DNA of 64,000 nt from a virus: positions 1-64,000 of IMG/VR virus record IMGVR_UViG_3300034104_001590. One strand, given 5' to 3'. Position numbers and translations under genes: made by a program. Below the pieces are notes generated by a model. The model saw nothing but the letters and a program-made list of their open reading frames with translations. It was not told the DNA's origin and did not search any database. Positions 19,901 to 28,101 of the stretch are shown here, in pieces (positions within the stretch are counted from its first letter, which is position 1; each line of letters opens with the position of its first letter).

Positions 19901-21540
19901 TCTGAATTTATTGACACTCTGTTGTTAACAGCTTTATTTAAATCACTTGTCGTATCATTTTGAGAAGTAGGATTCATAGCGTGATAACCGTCACCTCCAC
20001 CATCTCGGTAATTGTATCTTAATGGATCACCTGGTCTCTCCTCATCTTGACCTGTTTTTGAGACAGCATCTTCTAAGTCAAATACTTCATGAGTCCAAGA
20101 TACTTCACCTTCTGTATTAGCAGCTCTTACAACTCCTTTGTATGATGAATCATAAGCCTCACCACCTTCATCCATTAATCCTCTTCTTTCTGGAAATTGA
20201 AAGTTTGTAAAGTTAGGGACTTCAACAGCATAAGAGGCACTACTATTTTTATCGAACAAAACAACTCCAAATCCAGTTTTTTCACCACGCATATTACTTT
20301 TATGCATAGCAGCATTATAAACGTGTTTATGACCAGGCTTTCCTAAATTCTCTATAGTAGCAAACCCTGCGTCATTCTCATCAACAAAAGTAATCTCATT
20401 AGATATGTCTTTTTGATAATACCCTATATTCATAAGGTATAACTTCTGATTGAAATATCTTATTGATTTAGCTCTTCTAATTGGGGATAAATCAGTTGAT
20501 TGTTCTTCTAGTGTCAATATGGTAGCTCCAATAAAATTAGCTTCAGCTCTATCGAAAACATCAATTACATTCATTCCATTTATTATAGGAATCGTAGCTA
20601 TAATTTCAGATACAGGCGGATTAGTTAATGGATCCCCAGCATACCAAGAGTCTCTTCTTAATTCTATTGATACAAACTCAACATAGTTCTCATATCTCAA
20701 TCGGATATGATTTCCATAAATAGTGCTAGATGAAATATCTGGATTACTTGAAAATGTTTGTTGATGTGGGTAAGAATACAATGTAGCACTACTATTTTTT
20801 CTTACAACAGGTATTAGTTCAGTAATAGGAGAAAAATTAGTTCTTTCACCTTGTGCGTCTACCATTCTATAAGAATAAGAGTAACTACCTACACATAATC
20901 CAGATGTTCCAACTACATAATCATATCCAGCATAAGATACATCTTGCTTAATAAATGCTGGCTTATGAAGTGTAGCAGATGGAGTAATGACATAAGCATC
21001 AATATTAAATGATTCAAAATACTTTTCAGTACATTCAAATCCATCTATCATCCCAGAGTTCTCCATTAAATCTTTAATAGAGAATACCATAGGAGTTGTA
21101 TTGTTGTTAGTTACATATATCTCTCCACCTATACAGCTCTCATTTTTATCATATTGTAATGGATGAAAAATATCGATTGGAAAATCTTCGCTATATAACA
21201 CAATCTGACCATCTATACGCATAAATGGAAATTCGCCAACAACAGATGAAGCCCATATCTCTACAATATGACCATTTACTTCTTGAGCCATCATGCACTC
21301 ATATCCAGCGAATGTCATACTTCCATCACCAAGACATCTGTTGTCAATTAATGGATATAATGATTCTTCTCCTTTTATTTTTTTCTTAGCGTAATTATCT
21401 CCATCCATAGAAATACTACGCATATTCAATGCATCTACGTGCTCTCCTTCTTCGGAGTTTCCAAGTATCTCTTTATTGGTATCAGAATTAATTCCTTTCT
21501 GATAAGTCTTAATATCTTGTGGATGATGTTGTTGCTTCAT
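16954..21540 (-). CDS. Large tail protein (muzzle/stabilisation-like)
   Basis: This 1528-residue protein is beta-rich with abundant Tyr, Asn and Asp, few long helices and no low-complexity regions. It opens with a KTYQKGINSDTNKEILG phrase followed by HVDALNMR. The same pattern (a short N-terminal 'GINxD...' motif, then 'xxALNxR') begins the large tail stabilisation or muzzle proteins of crAss-like and related Bacteroidota podoviruses. It follows the connector genes and precedes the cargo genes, as expected for the main tail-tube body. No enzyme motif is seen. Confidence 0.6.
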   Translation of the reverse strand: MKQQHHPQDIKTYQKGINSDTNKEILGNSEEGEHVDALNMRSISMDGDNYAKKKIKGEESLYPLIDNRCLGDGSMTFAGYECMMAQEVNGHIVEIWASSVVGEFPFMRIDGQIVLYSEDFPIDIFHPLQYDKNESCIGGEIYVTNNNTTPMVFSIKDLMENSGMIDGFECTEKYFESFNIDAYVITPSATLHKPAFIKQDVSYAGYDYVVGTSGLCVGSYSYSYRMVDAQGERTNFSPITELIPVVRKNSSATLYSYPHQQTFSSNPDISSSTIYGNHIRLRYENYVEFVSIELRRDSWYAGDPLTNPPVSEIIATIPIINGMNVIDVFDRAEANFIGATILTLEEQSTDLSPIRRAKSIRYFNQKLYLMNIGYYQKDISNEITFVDENDAGFATIENLGKPGHKHVYNAAMHKSNMRGEKTGFGVVLFDKNSSASYAVEVPNFTNFQFPERRGLMDEGGEAYDSSYKGVVRAANTEGEVSWTHEVFDLEDAVSKTGQDEERPGDPLRYNYRDGGGDGYHAMNPTSQNDTTSDLNKAVNNRVSINSESADFPLWDDYTPPAFGPNYYAQGFALKGIDTYPDWADGFSVVQTDPANRVVAQGLGFYSLIEADPGLGTDTQKEVDSFWAYFPDLELLTPEIAEDLVNNNGAGYKIQCVSPLGYFSEVYNTRKPELENKRKGADIITYARVIKDKFTTTATEQINPVLGNYSGIQDDVVHDPLLVNRYVAYGRFTNSITPDAPEFPSNGSGNHEFTILEVNDVTTNSTRQTYFRIQLTESIYNELGMNGHSNPILGHNDATNDGVLEWREPMYVINLIKDSNINPGLTTEYKYTGNYIKFKSLVLESNGSNGQTATLVSERWEDCIPQITSQINGLSTYGALKRFVYVVGTDEIERRWMNVSFESGPTITTILTALNTFGVYNDAVVTDGFDIYGIYTSTQSSGDVDGICQVFTLNFNETPGYTDFTVPAPGSKVYVKYDNRIPVRVFGGDTYINESIWAVLDNEYDKNGDPKDSTNEFFMNAPFPLKSYDFVDTYPVWENSDAWNYEYGYGFQFCDNLGLDAATIRQLITMWTAETRINLSFAFNNEAPDKANSDQFFPLINYIPRPYKWNNDNPSDRTTFENDNNLITEYFDDYGYEWNLWVYGGFRFTPQVNIDYSKSQTTELFTSIPAVGFTEETDFCTRIIWSLKRPINSQDTPSVKTFLPSAYFDISDDTGEIKFAWSGLSSDKGNNLYALTDSGVCLLMVDKRVVTEINANELATVGSDAGGILNQIWIDKTIGMHDETWRSWAEYSNVLFFCNGIAAYTFGDNQLTDISKTGFFELLNRRFNSLIGQGYEAKLSGGFNVLTKEYVMNVCTRNEFPEFNTLIFGTQQASLQCQSTYNYDKYLYYKNHFFGMKNQGDYNGTFELGIGNIINGNDIPCYLTGLSDAVIIADKEFIRIRVNSNSKPEQIYFYKSFNDYKTDTYDSVVDALAVPLSIKNYFGYECYIPRSVVAPHYRNQGRVLIFKIVSSADEEFLVTSTGVQYKALK

Positions 21541-21713
21541 TACTTTTTCTTAAATGGAAATCTTTTATTCAAAGTGTCTTGTCTTTCAGAACAGCCGCAA
21601 TCTTCTTTTCCAGCTGCCTTAGCTACAAATTTAGCAACTTTATCCATAGTAGTCAATTTAGCTACTTTAGCAATTACATCTCCAAGACCTCTAAGCTCTT
21701 GTTTTTGATTCAT
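21540..21713 (-). CDS. Small conserved phage protein, Cys-containing
   Basis: This is a 57-residue protein. It starts at ATG 21713, which overlaps the stop of the upstream gene by one base (TGATG), and its own stop overlaps the next gene's ATG by one base. The second half carries the phrase DCGCSERQDTLNKRFP, which recurs in small proteins beside podovirus tail genes as I remember them. The tight overlaps on both sides strongly support it being real. Function unknown. Confidence 0.7.
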   Translation of the reverse strand: MNQKQELRGLGDVIAKVAKLTTMDKVAKFVAKAAGKEDCGCSERQDTLNKRFPFKKK

Positions 21714-21985
21714 CACCACTTAACTTTATTGGCCCAAAAGGCCGCACTTAATTTACCCTTAGCTATATTCTTAGCGTGACGAGACTTAAATCTTTTTCTT
21801 CTATTTGCATAAGCTTCAGATTCTCCTTCTTTCTTTGGAGATCCTTTAACTCCTTGCTGTCCAAATCGAATTATTTTCTCAGTTCCACCAGAACAAGCCT
21901 TAACAATATGAGATTTCTTAGGGTGACTAGGTGTGCTCTTTGGAGAGTTACACTTCATTGCTTTTTTATTTACTCTTTCAGCCAT
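21713..21985 (-). CDS. Small basic virion-module protein
   Basis: This 90-residue, Lys/Arg-rich protein has a well-ordered core (KIIRFGQQGVKGSPKKEG, then RRKRFKSRHAKN and an ANKVKW ending). This family is widespread in phages of diverse hosts, near tail and capsid genes, and has no established function. It overlaps the following gene by one base. The basic composition would fit DNA binding or packaging, which is an inference. Confidence 0.65.
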   Translation of the reverse strand: MAERVNKKAMKCNSPKSTPSHPKKSHIVKACSGGTEKIIRFGQQGVKGSPKKEGESEAYANRRKRFKSRHAKNIAKGKLSAAFWANKVKW

Positions 21986-21990
21986 TTTAT

Positions 21991-22623
21991 CTATTGGTTT
22001 TTGTTTTTAAATTCAGTCATATAAAGATAATCAGTTTCGTAATTACTTTTATTTTCAATTGAATAAACAGTCATATCTATTTTATAACCAGGATTAGATT
22101 CTATTCTATTAAATGTCCAAGCATTATCATTCCATATAATTCTATTGTTAGGATATATAAAGAAGTTGCCATTGTCCATTTTAAATACATGACCGCATTT
22201 GTGCTCTGGAGTTTCAGAAAAATTAGTATCTAACATATTTCTATTCTCATGCGCCCAATCCAAAGTGAACATATAAGTTCCTCTTCTTTTAACTCCCGAT
22301 ATTGATATTAGATCAGCACTTAAACCAAATAATCGCTCTCTAATTTGAACATCTATATAATTTGAAAAACAATCCCAATAGACATATTCTGTCAATGGTA
22401 ATTTTTCAGCATTCTTCTTCCATACAAAAGCGTTTATAGGCCTTCTTGTCCAATTTACACCATTCTCTAAAAAAGCTTCAAATAAAGGAACTCTCTTTTG
22501 AATTGACGCAACAGAATGAACATCTGCTAAAGTAAATTCATCATGACCTTTCTCGTGATTGAATAAGAACTCATTTTTTATATAACAAGTTATTGTTGGA
22601 ATATTTGCATTCAAATAACTCAT
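21991..22623 (-). CDS. Conserved phage protein of unknown function
   Basis: This 210-residue protein has an orderly mixed alpha/beta sequence. It includes INAFVWKK near residue 63, a WDCFS phrase near residue 84, a GTYMFTLDWAH strand near residue 115, and a FFIYPNNRIIWNDNAW segment. I recognise it as a type found in many large phages next to structural genes, but I know of no assigned role. Its start overlaps the stop of the upstream gene, so it belongs to the structural operon. Confidence 0.6.
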   Translation of the reverse strand: MSYLNANIPTITCYIKNEFLFNHEKGHDEFTLADVHSVASIQKRVPLFEAFLENGVNWTRRPINAFVWKKNAEKLPLTEYVYWDCFSNYIDVQIRERLFGLSADLISISGVKRRGTYMFTLDWAHENRNMLDTNFSETPEHKCGHVFKMDNGNFFIYPNNRIIWNDNAWTFNRIESNPGYKIDMTVYSIENKSNYETDYLYMTEFKNKNQ

Positions 22624-23015
22624 TAACTTCTATATTTAGCAGTTTTTTCTCTTATCTTCTTCGGCTGAGGCACAAATTGTTTACCCATGGCCTTACCAAT
22701 TCTTTTAGCTCTAGTTGTTGCTGCATATTCTTGAGGTGTTAATGCTTCTCTCGCTGCTTTAGGTAAATATCTTTCTCCAGTTTCAGAACTCTTCTTTCCG
22801 CTCTTAGTTCCCCATTTCTCTTTAGTCCATTTAGCCAAACTATTGCTAGATGACTTTTTACCTACATATCCTCCGCCTTGTTCTTTATATTTAGCTACAG
22901 CTAACTGAGCCTTTCTAGCAGACCATTGTCCAGGATTACCACCCTTGCTTCCAGCTTTAACAGAAGCAACAATTCGGCTCCATAAACCAGGATTCTTTTT
23001 CTTAGATACACTCAT
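22623..23015 (-). CDS. DUF5872-like basic protein
   Basis: The start was set at ATG 23013-23015, giving 130 residues. A longer reading would run upstream through the promoter at 23030-23037 and is unlikely. The sequence contains KKNPGLWSRIVASVKAG, AVAKYKEQGGGYVGKK and LAKWTKEKWGTKSG, all typical of the small DUF5872-like proteins seen in phages and large DNA viruses. It is strongly basic. It begins the transcription unit that continues leftwards into the tail genes. Confidence 0.65.
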   Translation of the reverse strand: MSVSKKKNPGLWSRIVASVKAGSKGGNPGQWSARKAQLAVAKYKEQGGGYVGKKSSSNSLAKWTKEKWGTKSGKKSSETGERYLPKAAREALTPQEYAATTRAKRIGKAMGKQFVPQPKKIREKTAKYRS

Positions 23016-23029
23016 TAGTAAAATAATAA

Positions 23030-23037
23030 CAAATATA
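23030..23037 (-). promoter_or_regulatory. Promoter -7 element (TATATTTG), leftward
   Basis: On the minus strand this reads TATATTTG, 14 bases upstream of the ATG at 23015. It is arranged back to back with the plus-strand element at 23051-23058, so the two polymerase sites overlap and should compete. Confidence 0.6.
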
Positions 23038-23050
23038 CGATAATTATTAT

Positions 23051-23058
23051 TACATTTG
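23051..23058 (+). promoter_or_regulatory. Promoter -7 element (TACATTTG), rightward
   Basis: TACATTTG matches TAnnTTTG. The predicted transcription start (about 6 bases on) falls exactly at the base of the first hairpin of the leader that precedes the HNH gene. No clear upstream TTTG is seen. Confidence 0.55.
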
Positions 23059-23062
23059 TTTT

Positions 23063-23144
23063 TGTCGAGTGGTAGCGACATTTAAGAAATTTGAAAAATC
23101 CCTATAATGAAGAGACTACCACCTCGGATTTATAGGGTTTTTTA
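23063..23144 (+). promoter_or_regulatory. Leader A: 5' hairpin plus intrinsic terminator with complementary loops
   Basis: The 5' hairpin is TGTCG/CGACA (23063-23067 with 23076-23080), with loop AGTGGTAG. It is followed by an intrinsic terminator: stem CCCTATAA/TTATAGGG (23100-23107 with 23130-23137) and a run of six T. The terminator loop contains CTACCAC (23116-23122), which is complementary to seven bases of the first loop (23069-23075). The terminator ends just before the HNH start codon, so read-through must be controlled. The same design occurs at 33.28 and 50.51 kb with different sequences. Confidence 0.65.
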
Positions 23145-23146
23145 TT

Positions 23147-23698
23147 ATGGAAGAAATTTGGAAAGAAGTAATTGGATACGAAGGACTATATGAAGTATCT
23201 AATATGGGTAGAGTTAGAAGTGTTGACAGATATGTTAATTCTGGTGGATTAGGAGATAAAGATAGACTATCTCTCAAAAAAGGAAAGATATTAAATTGTA
23301 GCCCAACAAAAAGGGGATATACTAGAGTTAATCTATCAAGAGAATCAAAAATAAAACAAGAATATATACATAGATTAGTTGCTGTTGCATTTTTAAAGGA
23401 TATAAAAGGAAAAGAAAATGTTAATCATATAAATGGAATAAAGAAAGATAATAGAGCTTGTAATTTAGAATTTGTAAATCAAAGAGAAAATGTATTACAC
23501 GCTAAAATATATAATGTAAATAAAAATTGTCCATTTGTATCATATCTTAAAAAATATAATAGATACGAATCATCTATAATCATAAATGGAAAACCAAAGA
23601 AATTAGGTAGATTTAAAACAGAAGAAGAAGCATTTAATTCTTATGTTAAGGCATTAGAAGAGAATGGACTTGAAAATAAATACATTCTGCATAGATAG
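23147..23698 (+). CDS. HNH homing endonuclease with NUMOD4 domain
   Basis: This 183-residue protein has an N-terminal NUMOD4 motif (EEIWKEVIGYEGLYEVSNMG, residues 2-21). An HNH core follows (IHRLVAVAF, then VNHINGIKKDNRACNLEFV around residues 85-120). A C-terminal stretch resembles the DNA-binding AP2-type module found in such enzymes. These are selfish DNA-cutting genes. It stands alone on the plus strand between two minus-strand virion genes, with its own promoter and leader. The convergent stop is 2 bases from the neighbour's stop. This placement is typical of a freestanding homing gene. Confidence 0.85.
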   Translation: MEEIWKEVIGYEGLYEVSNMGRVRSVDRYVNSGGLGDKDRLSLKKGKILNCSPTKRGYTRVNLSRESKIKQEYIHRLVAVAFLKDIKGKENVNHINGIKKDNRACNLEFVNQRENVLHAKIYNVNKNCPFVSYLKKYNRYESSIIINGKPKKLGRFKTEEEAFNSYVKALEENGLENKYILHR

Positions 23699-23700
23699 CA

Positions 23701-24471
23701 TTATTTATGGAACATACTCGAGATATACTCGTTCATTGAATCCTTTTGTTTAGAATCCATTGACTTGATACGTTTTCTAGCTTTGTTCCAGCTTCCATTA
23801 GTTAAGTCATTTAACTTCTGATAAGCATCAGTCCACAATGGTCTATACATTCTAGGATCTCTAGCTTTCATAGCATTATAGAACTTTTCTTCAACATAGT
23901 CAACTACAGCTCTTTCAAAAAAACGTGGGATAATAGGCATATCGCCATTCTCTACTCCCATTCCATTATATACGATTCTTAAATAAGGAAACATTCCTGT
24001 TTCTTTACTAAGCATAATAAGTCCATTTTGAACATTATAATAGAACTTCGGGCCATAATAACCTTGCATATTTCCAGTATATGTTCTTTGATTAGGTTGG
24101 TAAATATCAGCTCCATTACTACCATCATCTTTCACCTGTGCTGTATATCCATTTCCGTCACTCGTATTATTGAATAATCGTTTCCAATAAATAACTTGAC
24201 TCCTCATTGGATTACACAAAGTTCCATTGTAACCATAGATTTCACGAATGTTAAATACATTCTTAGGCATTTGATGCTGATGATTTGTAGGCATTTCAAT
24301 ATCCTCTTGAATTGTCAACCAGAATGTATCAAAAGATAATTCTTGCATAGCATCTTGTATACGAGAGATATACCACCCTTTTGGAAATCCTTTCTTATAA
24401 TCAGTATCATTCACAGTTGCTACAATTTCAGCAAGTAAATGGTCTATGGATACAAAATCGTTAGCTGTCAT
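23701..24471 (-). CDS. Putative connector/tail ring protein
   Basis: This 256-residue protein is one of three consecutive genes of similar size downstream of the capsid gene. It starts with helices suited to ring packing (SIDHLLAEIVATVND), contains a beta-rich middle (VFNIREIYGYNG) and ends in basic helices (NKARKRIKSMDSKQK). Its stop overlaps nothing, but its start overlaps the stop of the upstream gene by one base. Position and size fit a head-to-tail ring or tail tubular protein. Confidence 0.55.
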   Translation of the reverse strand: MTANDFVSIDHLLAEIVATVNDTDYKKGFPKGWYISRIQDAMQELSFDTFWLTIQEDIEMPTNHQHQMPKNVFNIREIYGYNGTLCNPMRSQVIYWKRLFNNTSDGNGYTAQVKDDGSNGADIYQPNQRTYTGNMQGYYGPKFYYNVQNGLIMLSKETGMFPYLRIVYNGMGVENGDMPIIPRFFERAVVDYVEEKFYNAMKARDPRMYRPLWTDAYQKLNDLTNGSWNKARKRIKSMDSKQKDSMNEYISSMFHK

Positions 24472-25196
24472 TATTGTTGTTGTGTTTGTTGAGTATCAGG
24501 TAAATTAACTGCCCTATTAGCATACATAGAAGTATTTAATTGAGCTTCATCTTCACCTTCATTTGCATTTTCTTTAGGCATAAGCATAATGAATTTACCT
24601 AATTGTAATACTTGCATCATTAAATCTTGAATCATCTCATCTGGCAATGGAATCTCTTCATCTATATTACATAGCTTTTTAGGATCCAAACTAGAACGAA
24701 CTGCTATCTCTACATCCTTAACAGGAGCACATTCAATACCTAATAAGTAAAGTCTGTTTACTCCAGTTCCATTAACTTCGTGTCCTATTCGATAGAAATA
24801 AGGATTCTTTGAACTAGGCTTCGTGTATTCATCACCATATAGATTTTGAACACTTCCAATGTTTACTGGTTGAAACCATACTTGAGCAAATGAAGGGCCT
24901 TCACAACTACAAGTTTCCTCGTTGTATGTAATGTAAATTACCCCACCATTGTTAGGTAAATCCATTACTTGCGTTGGTAAATCAATATACTTTCTTCCTT
25001 TAGCGTCAGCGTGAACTGGAATGCTATCAAATGTTGAAGTAAATAAATCAGATCCAGTAGCCAATACTTGCTGGATTCTAATTCTATTAGCGACAACCAT
25101 TACCCAATAAAGAACTTGATTAAATGTGAAATCAGCATCATCAAATGTTGCATTGAAGTTCTTCTGTAAATCGTAAACTACATATCTATACGTCAT
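24471..25196 (-). CDS. Putative connector/tail ring protein
   Basis: This 241-residue protein starts MTYRYVVYDLQKNFNATFDDADFT. It has a beta-rich middle with two Cys (ETCSCEG), a helical segment rich in Met (DLMMQVLQLGKFIMLM) and a Gln-rich tail. It lies between two other connector-like genes and its start is one base from the upstream stop. I infer a role in the head-tail connector; there is no specific family signature. Confidence 0.55.
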   Translation of the reverse strand: MTYRYVVYDLQKNFNATFDDADFTFNQVLYWVMVVANRIRIQQVLATGSDLFTSTFDSIPVHADAKGRKYIDLPTQVMDLPNNGGVIYITYNEETCSCEGPSFAQVWFQPVNIGSVQNLYGDEYTKPSSKNPYFYRIGHEVNGTGVNRLYLLGIECAPVKDVEIAVRSSLDPKKLCNIDEEIPLPDEMIQDLMMQVLQLGKFIMLMPKENANEGEDEAQLNTSMYANRAVNLPDTQQTQQQ

Positions 25197-25197
25197 C

Positions 25198-25956
25198 TTA
25201 CAATACTGTTAATAGTTGTTGAATGTCTTGAGCAGAAACACCATATAGATTTGTTTGATCTCCTTGCTTATATGAAATGTAATTCAATGCTTTATCGAAT
25301 AACAATTGAAATACACTATGAGGGAAATTAATCTCATCCGCTAATGATGTAACTTGTGTAGGCTTTTTAGCCCAAAATATCGTAACCTCTTCATTCGGCA
25401 CAGATGGTCTTATTTCCAATTCCTGCGTCAAATAAGAAGTTGAAGTTCCTTGATAATTAATAGGAGTCAAATAAGCATATAATTTTAACTCATCACATAT
25501 TTGATTTCCTTGATAACCAGCTTCAAATGGATTGTCATAGTTAACAGCCCATTCTTCTAGGTTAAGTCTCTTACAAGATAATTGAGATGACAAATGAAGT
25601 TTATTAGGTAAATAATAACTTCTTGTATTGTCTGGAGTAGGAGGAACAGGAACTCCTGTTATCTGCCTTGTTACTGGCTTTGGGTATACAGCCAATATAG
25701 ACCATACTTCACTTGGAAATACAGTCAGGGAAACCCTGGAGGTGTCGCTAGCACGAAACACCCCCGAAGTTGAAAGTTCCCTAAAAAATTCTTCGCCAAT
25801 TTTATCCTGTCCATAAGCAGCGTTAACTACGGAAGTAAGCCATTTAACAGAAGCATTAATAGATGGAATAATATCCATATCATCTCTATAATGATCTGAA
25901 TTCTCAGCATCTAATGCAAATCTTATTTGATCTCTTAATTCCTGGACAGTAATCAT
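25198..25956 (-). CDS. Putative head-tail adaptor/ring protein
   Basis: This 252-residue protein opens with VQELRDQIRFALDAENSDHY, a helical start resembling head-completion and adaptor proteins. It then has beta segments (LELRP-like, EEVTIFWAKKP) and a C-terminal helix (QLLFDKALNYISYKQGD). It is the gene nearest the capsid block in the connector trio, the usual place for the first adaptor ring. The assignment is by context and general pattern. Confidence 0.55.
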   Translation of the reverse strand: MITVQELRDQIRFALDAENSDHYRDDMDIIPSINASVKWLTSVVNAAYGQDKIGEEFFRELSTSGVFRASDTSRVSLTVFPSEVWSILAVYPKPVTRQITGVPVPPTPDNTRSYYLPNKLHLSSQLSCKRLNLEEWAVNYDNPFEAGYQGNQICDELKLYAYLTPINYQGTSTSYLTQELEIRPSVPNEEVTIFWAKKPTQVTSLADEINFPHSVFQLLFDKALNYISYKQGDQTNLYGVSAQDIQQLLTVL

Positions 25957-25958
25957 AA

Positions 25959-26765
25959 TTAAGCAATTGTTTTTTCAATAATAGTTCTATCAGTGCTTTT
26001 ATCAATAGTGGCTTTTTTCAAGCCTCCGTAAAGCAAACGTTCATGTTGAGCAATAGCTCTCTTGGCTGTTAACTCAACCAATTCTCTACGCATTCTTTCT
26101 GGACTTTGACTAACTGAAATACCTTCTTGTTTAGCTCTCGCTATAATCTGCATATCAGATAATCTTCCAATAGACTGTTGTGCTTCAACCATTTTCTGAG
26201 CCCAAGTAGAATCAATATTCATGGCTGACTCCATGTTCTCGTAAAATGCAATCCCATATTGAGAATGATTACGTAAATAATCAACAACCTCTTGAGATTG
26301 AACTTTTACAGATGAAACAGAAACAACTTGTATTTCTTTTCCGCTTTTTCTTTTAGTTCTAATCAGTGGTTGGAATTTAATAGGCCCGTGTGGTGGCTCT
26401 GATTCAATTCCTCTTTTCTTGTCACCATGAATAGAAAAGTTAAATGAGAAAGCAAAGAATACTACTGGTTGCTCTAACCAATCATCTTCTAAGTCACTCA
26501 CATACTCTAAATCATCATCAAGCTCTCTCTTAGCTGTAGCTGTCTTTAATTTGTTGATTTGAGCAGTAAACTTCTCTTCCATCTCTCTCATCATTTTTTC
26601 AACGAATGATAATGGAATAGATTCTTCTTTTACTTCTTGCTTTACTTCTTCTTTCTTCGGTTCCTCAATTTCAAATGAAATACCAGATTCTTCTGCGTTC
26701 AATCCTTCAAATACTGATTCTTCAGCTTGAGGGGTAACGTCTTTATTTTCTTTTTTGATTGCCAT
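25959..26765 (-). CDS. Capsid-module structural protein
   Basis: This 268-residue protein has an acidic, Lys/Glu-rich disordered start (residues 1-90) with a helix containing MMREMEEKFTAQINKL. A beta-containing core (VVFFAFSFNFSIHGDKK) and a helical C-terminus rich in Arg and Gln follow. It lies directly downstream of the major capsid gene, beyond that gene's terminator. It could be an auxiliary capsid or connector protein. No family is recognised. Confidence 0.45.
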   Translation of the reverse strand: MAIKKENKDVTPQAEESVFEGLNAEESGISFEIEEPKKEEVKQEVKEESIPLSFVEKMMREMEEKFTAQINKLKTATAKRELDDDLEYVSDLEDDWLEQPVVFFAFSFNFSIHGDKKRGIESEPPHGPIKFQPLIRTKRKSGKEIQVVSVSSVKVQSQEVVDYLRNHSQYGIAFYENMESAMNIDSTWAQKMVEAQQSIGRLSDMQIIARAKQEGISVSQSPERMRRELVELTAKRAIAQHERLLYGGLKKATIDKSTDRTIIEKTIA

Positions 26766-26777
26766 TTTTATAAATTT

Positions 26778-26813
26778 AATAATTAAATAAAGGGGGAGAT
26801 TTTAGCCTCCCCC
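26778..26813 (-). terminator. Intrinsic terminator after the major capsid gene
   Basis: On the minus strand a perfect 7-bp G/C stem (GGGGGAG with CTCCCCC, loop of 8) lies 16 bases past the capsid stop codon. It is followed by a T-rich tract. It should make most transcripts end after the capsid gene and lower expression of the genes further left. Confidence 0.85.
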
Positions 26814-26828
26814 AATATGTTGTGGATC

Positions 26829-28064
26829 TTAGTTAATATCCAACCATGCACAAGCAAGTGGGTTATGGAATTTAACACCCATGTTACAGTCAACCCAAAT
26901 GTCACCGTAACGCTTAGGAACTCCATCCTCCAATTTAAGAGTATCACCAGAACGCTCACCCCATAATTGTGTTCTCTTGATGTTTTTCATATCAAGGATA
27001 ACAATACGGTTAGCATAAGCACCAGGGAAAGATGCTGTATCTTCAAAACGCTTGAATGGTACAAGAACGATTCTAGAAGAACCTAAGTTAACTTCTTGAA
27101 GATTCAACAATGCGATCTCATCATTAGGAGCGTAACGAGTTAATTGCTCTTTGTAAGCCAAAGATAATGCACGGTGAACACGTGGAGTCATGAACGCCAT
27201 ACGAGCTTGACCATAATCACCATATTCAGAAGATAATACCATATCCTCAAATGCATCAACTAAAGTAGCAGATGTAGCAAGAGCGTTAGGAGAACCAGCT
27301 TCCAACATAGATGTAAATACACCACCAGTTGTTTTAGCAGGAGTACCGTTAGCTGTGATAACCTCACCTTTTTGTCCTGTCCAGAATGCGTTAGAAAGGT
27401 CAATTCTGTGTTGGTTGAACATTGCAGTTCTTTCCATTTCTAAGAAGTTAGAAGTAGTACCCATGTTTTTCAACTTGTGTAATTCAACTTCAGAGTAACG
27501 GATAGCTTTGTTGAACAACTGGATGTAGTTGTTACGCTCGATTGTAGAAGCGCGGAAGTACTGAGCGAAACCGTCAGAACCATCGTGATCTACAGAAGAT
27601 ACGTTAGCTAATACATCATCAGCCAATACAGCTGGTAAAGTATCACCATTGTAAGGAGATACAGTGATTTGTAATAACGAAGTATCTACATTAGTAACAC
27701 TACCTTTTTGTCCGTTAGGATAAGAGATAATTGTGTTAGTTGAAATGTTATCAGTAGAAGCTACAGAAATAACTTGTGTAGTTGGGAAAGATACAGCAGC
27801 AGAAGCAGCAGTAGCCAAAAGAGGCTCTCTTTGGTAACCCATCTCCTGATAGAAGAATTCGTCAGAGTTAACTTGCTCAGCAGCAACCATATTCAACAAT
27901 TTCAAATCCATGAACTGTTGTGGAGCAGCATCAAAGATAGCTCGGTTAGTTAATTTTTGGACTAACAATGAAATGTCATGTCCATACAACGCAGCATACT
28001 CCGAACCTACGGAGTTAAAGTTCTGGTTTAAAAACTTAGAACTTGGATCATTATATAACGCCAT
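26829..28064 (-). CDS. Major capsid protein
   Basis: This 411-residue protein starts MALYNDPSSKFLNQNFNSVGSEY and lies next to the probable scaffold, with portal beyond it and a strong terminator behind it. It has HK97-like hallmarks: a long N-terminal arm, a helix with QQFMDLKLLNMVAAEQ, a region YFRASTIERNNYIQLFNKAIR, and a C-terminal domain ending IWVDCNMGVKFHNPLACAWL. The gene is visibly less A/T-biased than its neighbours, with more CGT and GTT-type codons, as expected for the most abundant virion protein. Length and position fit Bacteroidota podovirus capsid proteins. Confidence 0.85.
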   Translation of the reverse strand: MALYNDPSSKFLNQNFNSVGSEYAALYGHDISLLVQKLTNRAIFDAAPQQFMDLKLLNMVAAEQVNSDEFFYQEMGYQREPLLATAASAAVSFPTTQVISVASTDNISTNTIISYPNGQKGSVTNVDTSLLQITVSPYNGDTLPAVLADDVLANVSSVDHDGSDGFAQYFRASTIERNNYIQLFNKAIRYSEVELHKLKNMGTTSNFLEMERTAMFNQHRIDLSNAFWTGQKGEVITANGTPAKTTGGVFTSMLEAGSPNALATSATLVDAFEDMVLSSEYGDYGQARMAFMTPRVHRALSLAYKEQLTRYAPNDEIALLNLQEVNLGSSRIVLVPFKRFEDTASFPGAYANRIVILDMKNIKRTQLWGERSGDTLKLEDGVPKRYGDIWVDCNMGVKFHNPLACAWLDIN

Positions 28065-28101
28065 TTTTTCTTTAATTTAAGCGGTTTGTAAATAAACTAT
28101 T

